Source: an uncultured Carnobacteriaceae bacterium
GTDB lineage: Bacteria > Bacillota > Bacilli > Lactobacillales > Aerococcaceae
Assembly (NCBI GenBank): GCA_938039195.1
Contig: CALHVK010000139.1
Span: 1-28,403, forward strand
DNA: 28,403 nt
Reading direction: 5' to 3'
Shown here piece after piece: positions 23,766-28,403 of this stretch (its first letter is position 1; each line of letters starts with the position of its first letter). The notes below the pieces were generated by a model. It did no database searches. It was not told the origin of the DNA and saw nothing but the letters and a program-made list of their open reading frames with translations. The position numbers and the translations under genes are program-made.

Positions 23766-24494
23766 ATGGTAGCCAAACCTTCTCCACTCTACTCAACACT
23801 GAGTCTAGCGTTGATCGACTTTATTAAGACTAAGGGAAAAGCACACGAAAAAATGCTTTCGGAGCGCGAAATTACAAAAGTCTATAATGTTAGCCGCACC
23901 ACCGTTCGAACAGCGTTAAAGGAATTGGAGACGCTTGGATATATTTATAAGCGTCATGGAAAAGGCACGTTCATTTCAACGCAATGGAAAGAACGCCAAA
24001 ACTTGCTGGAAGGCTACAGTTTCACGGAACAGATGAAGGAACTCGGCAAAGTCCCTTCCACGAAAATTACTTCGCTGGATTGTTACGAAGCCGATGAATT
24101 TATCGCTCCACTCGTTGGAATCGAAGCTGGTGACAAGCTCTTTCGTCTGAAACGCATTCGGTATGCAGATGGCATTCCACTCATGAAAGAAACAACTTTC
24201 TTACCATACGACGTCTTCAAAACTTTAACGAAGACGCAGTTAGAAGGCCAATCTTTATATGAAGTGTTTGCAAATGATTTTCATCAGCAAATCCACTACG
24301 CCGACGAAGAATTCTCAGCGAGCATTCTCTCGCCGGAAGAAGCGGAAGTCTTGGATGTGGATCCGCACAGCGCTTGTTTACGGTTTATGCGAACCACATT
24401 AAATCATGAAAATCGCATCATCGAATATACGATTAGTGTTGCCAGAAGCGACCAATTCTTCTACAAAGTAAGACACTATCGCACAAACAACTAA
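23766..24494 (+). CDS. GntR-family (HutC subfamily) transcriptional repressor
   Basis: A 242-residue regulator with an N-terminal winged helix (residues about 8-72; HTH in SEREITKVYNVSRTTVRTAL, wing at YIYKRHGKGTFIS) and a C-terminal UTRA effector domain that would bind a phosphosugar, probably GalN-6-P or GlcNAc-6-P-like. Position as the first gene, with an operator at the start site, indicates autorepression and control of the aga/nag genes behind it. ATG 23766 follows AAAGGAGG. Calling it agaR is reasonable but not proven. Confidence 0.9.
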   Translation: MVAKPSPLYSTLSLALIDFIKTKGKAHEKMLSEREITKVYNVSRTTVRTALKELETLGYIYKRHGKGTFISTQWKERQNLLEGYSFTEQMKELGKVPSTKITSLDCYEADEFIAPLVGIEAGDKLFRLKRIRYADGIPLMKETTFLPYDVFKTLTKTQLEGQSLYEVFANDFHQQIHYADEEFSASILSPEEAEVLDVDPHSACLRFMRTTLNHENRIIEYTISVARSDQFFYKVRHYRTNN

Positions 24495-24514
24495 AAAAAT
24501 ATTTGGAGGGTATT

Positions 24515-25681
24515 ATGTTTCAATTTTCAACTAGTCAATTAGAAGCGTTATCTGCAGAAATTACAACGCGCGAAATTCGCCAACAACCAGAATTGTGGAA
24601 AGAAGCTTTTGATTACTACAAAGCAAACTTAGAACGCATCACTGCTTTCTTAGACCGTTTACCAGAAGGAAAACTACGCGTGATTTTCGCAGGTGCGGGT
24701 ACATCACAATATGTGGGAGATACAATTCTTCCTTACTTAAAACGTACAGGAAATGAAGACCGTTTTGATTTCCAATCAGTAGGAACAACAAACCTTGTAA
24801 GTAATCCACATGACTACTTCAAAGCAGAAATTCCTACAGTGCTTGTTTCATTTGCACGTAGCGGGAACTCACCAGAAAGTCTTGCCAGTGTGCAACTTGG
24901 CCAACAAATCGTGCGCGACTTCTATCAAATCACGATTACTTGTGCGCCAGAAGGAAAATTAGCCATTGCTGCTAAAGACGATACAAACAACTTACTCTTA
25001 ATGATGCCAGACCGCTCTAACGACGCTGGTTTTGCGATGACAGGAAGCTTCACATGTATGACTCTTACAGCGCTTCTTGTATTCGACGAAGCTCACTCAC
25101 TTGAAGAAAAAGAAGGCTTCGTGAAAGCCATCCGTCAAATGGGGTCAAGCGTCCTAGAACGTGAAGACGTGATTCAACATTACGTGAACTTAGACTACAA
25201 CCGTGTCATTTACTTAGGTTCTGGTTCTCTCAGCGGCCTTGCTCGTGAAGTTCAATTGAAGATTCTTGAATTGACTGCTGGACAAATCGCAACAGCATTC
25301 GATTCTTCAATGGGATTCCGTCACGGTCCTAAATCATTCGTAAACGGCTCTTCTCTAGCCTTCGTATTCGTATCGAACGACGACTATACTCGTCAATACG
25401 ACATCGACATCTTAAACGAATTACACGGCGACCAAATCGCACGCCTTGTTCTTGCGGTTGGAGTAGATGTAGAAAGCGACTTTGAAGGTCTATCTTTCAG
25501 CTTCGATAAAGAATATCGTTTCGTTCCAGATGCTTACCTTGCTCTTCCATATGCGGTATTTGGACAAACGGTTTCTCTACTTTCTTCGATCAAAGTTGGA
25601 AACAAACCAGACACTCCTTCACCAACAGGGACTGTGAACCGTGTCGTTAAAGGAGTAACGATTCACCCATTAGAAGCATAA
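24515..25681 (+). CDS. agaS: AgaS-type SIS-domain galactosamine-6-phosphate deaminase/isomerase
   Basis: A 388-residue protein with two SIS domains. Phosphosugar-binding motifs are FAGAGTSQYVGD and VSFARSGNSPESLAS in the first and GSGSLSGLAREVQLKILELT in the second, with FRHGPKSF, the family's acid-base region, after it. AgaS converts galactosamine-6-phosphate to tagatose-6-phosphate and ammonia. The start is ATG 24515 with GGAGGG upstream; a TTG twelve bases earlier is inside the ribosome site. Between gntR and nagA. Confidence 0.92.
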   Translation: MFQFSTSQLEALSAEITTREIRQQPELWKEAFDYYKANLERITAFLDRLPEGKLRVIFAGAGTSQYVGDTILPYLKRTGNEDRFDFQSVGTTNLVSNPHDYFKAEIPTVLVSFARSGNSPESLASVQLGQQIVRDFYQITITCAPEGKLAIAAKDDTNNLLLMMPDRSNDAGFAMTGSFTCMTLTALLVFDEAHSLEEKEGFVKAIRQMGSSVLEREDVIQHYVNLDYNRVIYLGSGSLSGLAREVQLKILELTAGQIATAFDSSMGFRHGPKSFVNGSSLAFVFVSNDDYTRQYDIDILNELHGDQIARLVLAVGVDVESDFEGLSFSFDKEYRFVPDAYLALPYAVFGQTVSLLSSIKVGNKPDTPSPTGTVNRVVKGVTIHPLEA

Positions 25682-25708
25682 ATAACTTAATTGAAAAGAG
25701 ATGATCCT

Positions 25709-26866
25709 ATGACAACTTATATTTATGCCAAAGCATTTTATTTTGAAGACGAAGTGAAAGGTCCAGGGTACTTACCAATCTTAGAGAATGGAACTTTCGG
25801 AGCCTTCCAAACCGAAAAACCAGAAAGCAGCGCTACGATTATCGACTACGGTAACTATCAAATTGCCCCAGGTCTTGTGGATACACATATTCATGGATTC
25901 AAAGGCGCTGACGTCATGGATAACGACGTAGAAGCACTTCGTACCATTTCAGAAGGACTTCCTTCATGCGGAGTTACTTCTTACTTACCAACAACCTTAA
26001 CCGCATCTCGCGAATTATTAGCGGATGTCTGCCAAACTGTCGGCGATAATGCCACAACACTTGGCGGCGCTAAAATCAGAGGGATTTTCCTAGAAGGTCC
26101 ATTCTTCTGTGAAAAATACAAAGGCGCGCAAAACCCTAAATACATGGGCGACCCTAAATCTGAAATCTTGGATGAATGGCAAGAACGCGCTGGCGGTTGG
26201 GTGAAGAAAATCGCGATTGCGCCTGAACGTGAAGGGGCCGTTGATTTCATCAAACACGCGAAAACAAAAGACATCTATGTCGCTCTTGCGCATACAGATG
26301 CAACTTACGAAGATTGTAAAAACGCCGTTGAAGCCGGTGCGAATATCTTCGTTCACACTTACAACGGAATGCGCGGCTTACACCACCGCGAACCAGGCGT
26401 TGTCGGTGCGGCACTTACATTGCCAAACGTATTCGACGAACTCATCTGCGACGGTCACCACGTCCACCCAGTGAGCGCAAGTATCGTTATGAAATGTTGC
26501 GGTCACGACCATGTAGCCCTTATTACAGACTGCATGCGTGCGGGCGGTATGGGCGAATGCGAATCGATGCTTGGAGAATTCCCTGTTATCGTAAAAGACG
26601 GTACGGCTCGCTTGAAAGACGGCGGTAGCCTTGCTGGAAGTATCCTAGAACTCATCCAAGGGGTTCAAAACGTTGTGAAATGGGGCATTGCGACTCCACA
26701 CGAAGCTCTTACAATGGCCAGCCTTGTTCCTGCAAAATCAGTCGGTATCGACGACATTTGCGGACGCATCGACCCAGGGTATGCAGCGGACTTCATCGTA
26801 TTAGACGATGAGTTACAACTCAAAGCGACTTACTTAGACGGTAAGCCTTATTTCGAAGTAAAATAA
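25709..26866 (+). CDS. nagA: N-acetyl-hexosamine-6-phosphate deacetylase
   Basis: A 385-residue amidohydrolase that removes acetate from GlcNAc-6-P or, given its neighbours, GalNAc-6-P. Visible motifs: metal-binding DTHIHGF (His 60 and 62), the LEGPFF Glu, [24 protein letters not shown] and the catalytic Asp in [10 protein letters not shown]. It starts at ATG 25709, 27 bases after agaS, with a weak site (AAAAGAGA); a TTG at 25691 is less likely. Whether it is NagA or AgaA is a substrate question that sequence alone does not settle. Confidence 0.92.
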   Translation: MTTYIYAKAFYFEDEVKGPGYLPILENGTFGAFQTEKPESSATIIDYGNYQIAPGLVDTHIHGFKGADVMDNDVEALRTISEGLPSCGVTSYLPTTLTASRELLADVCQTVGDNATTLGGAKIRGIFLEGPFFCEKYKGAQNPKYMGDPKSEILDEWQERAGGWVKKIAIAPEREGAVDFIKHAKTKDIYVALAHTDATYEDCKNAVEAGANIFVHTYNGMRGLHHREPGVVGAALTLPNVFDELICDGHHVHPVSASIVMKCCGHDHVALITDCMRAGGMGECESMLGEFPVIVKDGTARLKDGGSLAGSILELIQGVQNVVKWGIATPHEALTMASLVPAKSVGIDDICGRIDPGYAADFIVLDDELQLKATYLDGKPYFEVK

Positions 26867-26928
26867 TCAAAAAGACAGTGAGTACGAGGCGTGAGAGTGC
26901 CCCAATTCATAACTTAAGGAGTGTTATT

Positions 26929-27933
26929 ATGTCAAAATTAGTATTAACAAAAGGAAAATATGATCACTTAGTAAAACTTTCAAACAAAAACCATGTCATC
27001 GGTGCTTTAGCGATTGACCAACGTGGTTCATTGAAAAAAATGATTGCTGCAGGAAACCCAAATGTAAAAGGTGACGAAGGCATCATCCGCTTCAAAGAAT
27101 TAATCTCTGAAGAATTAACAAAATTCTCTTCTTCAATTCTTTTAGACCCAGAATATGGTCTTCCAGCTGCAAAATTACGCCACGAAGACTGCGGACTTTT
27201 AATCTCTTACGAAAAAACTGGTTACGATGCAACTGAAATCGGCCGCTTACCAGACTTACTTCCAATCTGGTCTGCAAAACGTATTAAAGAATTAGGCGCT
27301 GACGCTGTAAAAGTTCTTTTATACTATGATATTGACGAAGATCCAGCCATCAACGACATCAAACATGCATGGGTAGAACGTGTTGGTAGCGAATGTGTGG
27401 CAGAAGATATTCCATTCTTCTTAGAAATCGTTTCTTACGAAGCAAGTGACGACGATGTGAAATCAGCTGCATACGCTAAAGTGAAACCTCATAAAGTAAA
27501 CGACGCAATGAAAGTCTTCTCTGACCCACGTTACAACGTTGACGTATTAAAAGTGGAAGTTCCAGTAAACATGAACTTCGTAGAAGGCTTCACTAAAGAA
27601 GGCGTTGAACCTGTTTATACTCGCGAAGAAGCGTTACGTTTATTCAAAGAACAATCTGAAATCACTCACTTACCATTCATCTTCTTAAGTGCTGGTGTTT
27701 CTGCTGAATTATTCCAAGAAACACTACGCTTTGCGAAAGAAGCTGGTTCTACTTTCAATGGTGTGTTATGTGGTCGTGCAACATGGAAAGATTCTGTAGC
27801 TGTGTTTGCGACTGAAGGGGAAGAAGCTGGTCGTGCGTGGTTGGCAAGTCATGGACGTAAGAATATCGAGGACCTTAATGTTGTTCTAGATGAAACTGCA
27901 ACTCCATGGTTAGATCGTGCAGAAGTAAAATAA
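26929..27933 (+). CDS. lacD: Tagatose 1,6-diphosphate aldolase
   Basis: Class I aldolase that splits tagatose-1,6-bisphosphate into dihydroxyacetone phosphate and glyceraldehyde-3-phosphate. The 334-residue protein has the family signature [18 protein letters not shown] at the N-terminus, [12 protein letters not shown] in the middle and [14 protein letters not shown] with the likely Schiff-base Lys. The C-terminus ends [12 protein letters not shown], a tail echoed by two short segments on the opposite strand downstream. ATG 26929 has AAGGAG. Last gene of the operon; the kinase (LacC) and transporter needed to complete the pathway are not in the window. Confidence 0.96.
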   Translation: MSKLVLTKGKYDHLVKLSNKNHVIGALAIDQRGSLKKMIAAGNPNVKGDEGIIRFKELISEELTKFSSSILLDPEYGLPAAKLRHEDCGLLISYEKTGYDATEIGRLPDLLPIWSAKRIKELGADAVKVLLYYDIDEDPAINDIKHAWVERVGSECVAEDIPFFLEIVSYEASDDDVKSAAYAKVKPHKVNDAMKVFSDPRYNVDVLKVEVPVNMNFVEGFTKEGVEPVYTREEALRLFKEQSEITHLPFIFLSAGVSAELFQETLRFAKEAGSTFNGVLCGRATWKDSVAVFATEGEEAGRAWLASHGRKNIEDLNVVLDETATPWLDRAEVK

Positions 27934-27944
27934 GCAAAAAATAA

Positions 27945-27968
27945 TTTAAAGAGCGTTGCTCTTTTAAA
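27945..27968 (+). terminator. Weak terminator after lacD
   Basis: TTTAAAGAGC-GTT-GCTCTTTTAAA hairpin 12 bases past lacD; only four Ts follow. Its loop side holds GAGCGTTGC, which recurs inverted at 28135-28143. Confidence 0.6.
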
Positions 27969-28130
27969 CACCTAGGATTTTCTCATACGAGTAGTAATGG
28001 CTGTACCGGTCTGAGCCAAGGTCTCAGGCCTCTCGAGCCTCAAACAGACTCTAGGAAATTTCATTTCCTGAGTCTGTAATTCGCATCGAGTACACTCGCG
28101 ACTACTACTCGTATAGAATCCTAGGTGTTT
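27966..28130 (+). repeat. Multi-branched structured element e2 after lacD
   Basis: A 165-base element closed by a 14-bp perfect stem (27966-27979 with 28117-28130) and, across an internal loop (TTCTC opposite AG), a 12-bp perfect stem (27985-27996 with 28103-28114). Three inner hairpins follow: GGTCTGAG (28009-28016 with 28023-28030), ACAGACTC plus GGAAAT (28044-28077), and CGAGT (28087-28098). It shares TAATGG, GAGCC, TCAAAC..GACTCTA and GAGTC.GTAATTC with the minus strand of e1 (18.1-18.2 kb), in the same order. Too structured to be a simple terminator; RNA and mobile-repeat readings are both open. Confidence 0.82.
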
Positions 28131-28142
28131 TTTCGCAACGCT

Positions 28143-28190
28143 CTACTTTTTTACTTCTTCTAACCATGGATTGCGTAAAAATGGTAAGAG
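28143..28190 (-). pseudogene. Isolated gene-tail copy (end of an aldolase-like or related gene)
   Basis: On the minus strand a frame ends RNPWLEEVKK then TAG (28143-28145). The tail resembles lacD's [10 protein letters not shown] and, in DNA, the tail at 28363-28403: 28135-28169 and 28355-28389 match at 32 of 35 bases, 220 bases apart. Only the last 13-15 codons are recognisable; upstream it enters element e3, so this is a remnant or duplicated end, not a gene. Confidence 0.5.
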
Positions 28191-28338
28191 ATACAAAGAT
28201 GAGGCACCGGCGCAAGCCTTGGTCTTGCGCCGGTGCCTCAAAGGGGACGTACGGAATTTTATTCCTACGTCCCCTATTTCGCATTATAATGCTCTTCCCA
28301 TCACTATTACTATAGAATCCGCAAGGTTTCTCGAAACC
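28168..28338 (+). repeat. Structured element e3 with long GC-rich hairpins
   Basis: Closing pairs GGATT/AATCC (28168-28172 with 28316-28320), GTAA/TTAC and ATGGTAAGAG/CTCTTCCCAT (28181-28190 with 28292-28301, one mismatch) enclose a perfect 17-bp stem (28200-28216 with 28224-28240), a 10-plus-5-bp hairpin (28242-28275) and the palindrome GCATTATAATGC (28281-28292). A further hairpin GGTTTC-TC-GAAACC follows (28325-28338). The motif CTATAGAATCCG (28310-28321) also occurs in e1 (minus strand) and, bar one base, in e2. Confidence 0.75.
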
Positions 28339-28362
28339 ACACTGGGTGTTGTGAGCAACGCT

Positions 28363-28403
28363 CTATTTTTTCACTTCTACTAACCATGGGGGCAGTTGAA
28401 TCT
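28363..28403 (-). CDS. C-terminal end of a minus-strand gene running off the window
   Basis: Thirteen codons ending QLPPWLVEVKK then TAG at 28363-28365. The tail resembles that of lacD and the copy at 28143. If real, a converging gene related to lacD in its C-terminus, or in the same pathway, lies beyond the window edge. Too short for a family call. Confidence 0.45.
   Translation of the reverse strand, partial: IQLPPWLVEVKK

Noticed and set aside
24503..24514. Upstream TTG start for agaS (and similar non-ATG starts for glmM and nagA)
   Set aside because: These codons fall inside or too near the ribosome site, while the downstream ATG is correctly spaced and matches family N-termini.
27966..28130. 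tRNA, tmRNA or RNase P gene in element e2
   Set aside because: No T-loop GTTCRA, no CCA end, no anticodon arm of the right size and no RNase P core motifs; the long closing stems do not fit.
28171..28383. 70-codon plus-strand open frame across element e3
   Set aside because: It runs through the perfect hairpins, has no ribosome site and its length is explained by the palindromic sequence.
27945..28403. CRISPR array in the repeat-rich right end
   Set aside because: Repeats are inverted or paired palindromes of different size without regular spacers, and no cas genes are present.

Overview
The window reads as chromosome of a low-G+C Firmicute, most likely Lactobacillales. Pointers are strong AGGAGG-type ribosome sites, cre-like sites, a preQ1-I riboswitch before queT, the cdaA-cdaR-glmM cluster, the tatD-rnmV-rsmA order and a LacD-type tagatose pathway. 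A Carnobacteriaceae-like genus (for example Granulicatella) is a guess. No phage, insertion sequence, CRISPR, rRNA or tRNA gene was seen.

Layout. 1-3.6 kb (minus): the start of an exported protein, a possible gene remnant, then cdaA-cdaR-glmM (c-di-AMP synthesis and the GlcNAc-1-P branch of wall precursors). 3.8-4.8 kb (plus): a 31-residue membrane peptide and three tandem small paralogues of unknown function. 4.8-5.8 kb (minus): sdpR-sdpI-like autorepressor and immunity pair without a visible toxin. 5.9-8.8 kb (minus): MBL hydrolase-tatD-rnmV-rsmA, a nucleic-acid maintenance operon. 8.9-10.3 kb (minus): queT under a preQ1-I riboswitch, and a ComX/SigH-like sigma factor followed by a 46-residue protein resembling only the toxin-binding tail of MazE/PemI antitoxins. 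10.4-12 kb (minus): ArAE-type membrane protein and ogt, divergent from a plus-strand NA37 nucleoid protein. 13.1-13.9 kb: an AT-rich two-gene cassette (exported protein plus small membrane protein) between terminators. 14-19.7 kb (minus): mnmE, a structured element, a NUDIX hydrolase, mnmG, rsmG and a lipoprotein. 19.8-21.1 kb (plus): an aminotransferase, facing sdaAB-sdaAA-msrA (minus) across a cluster of long palindromes. 23.6-27.9 kb (plus): gntR-agaS-nagA-lacD, a GalNAc/galactosamine operon with an operator and two cre-like sites. 28-28.4 kb: two structured elements and duplicated gene tails.

The most unusual signal is a family of multi-branched structured elements at about 17.94-18.24 kb (minus orientation) and 27.97-28.13 kb (plus orientation). 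They share primary sequence across the same hairpins and show paired changes that keep the stems. A third element at 28.17-28.34 kb shares a short motif and flank, and a possible shrunken copy sits in the rsmA terminator at 5.86-5.91 kb. Other leads are the sigma factor/antitoxin-tail pair, the three-paralogue cluster, the palindromes at 21.07-21.34 kb and an apparent attenuator in the mnmE leader.

Where several starts were possible I chose the one with a correctly spaced ribosome site; several coordinates are therefore shorter than the longest open frame. All pairings and similarities were found by eye, without alignment or folding software.
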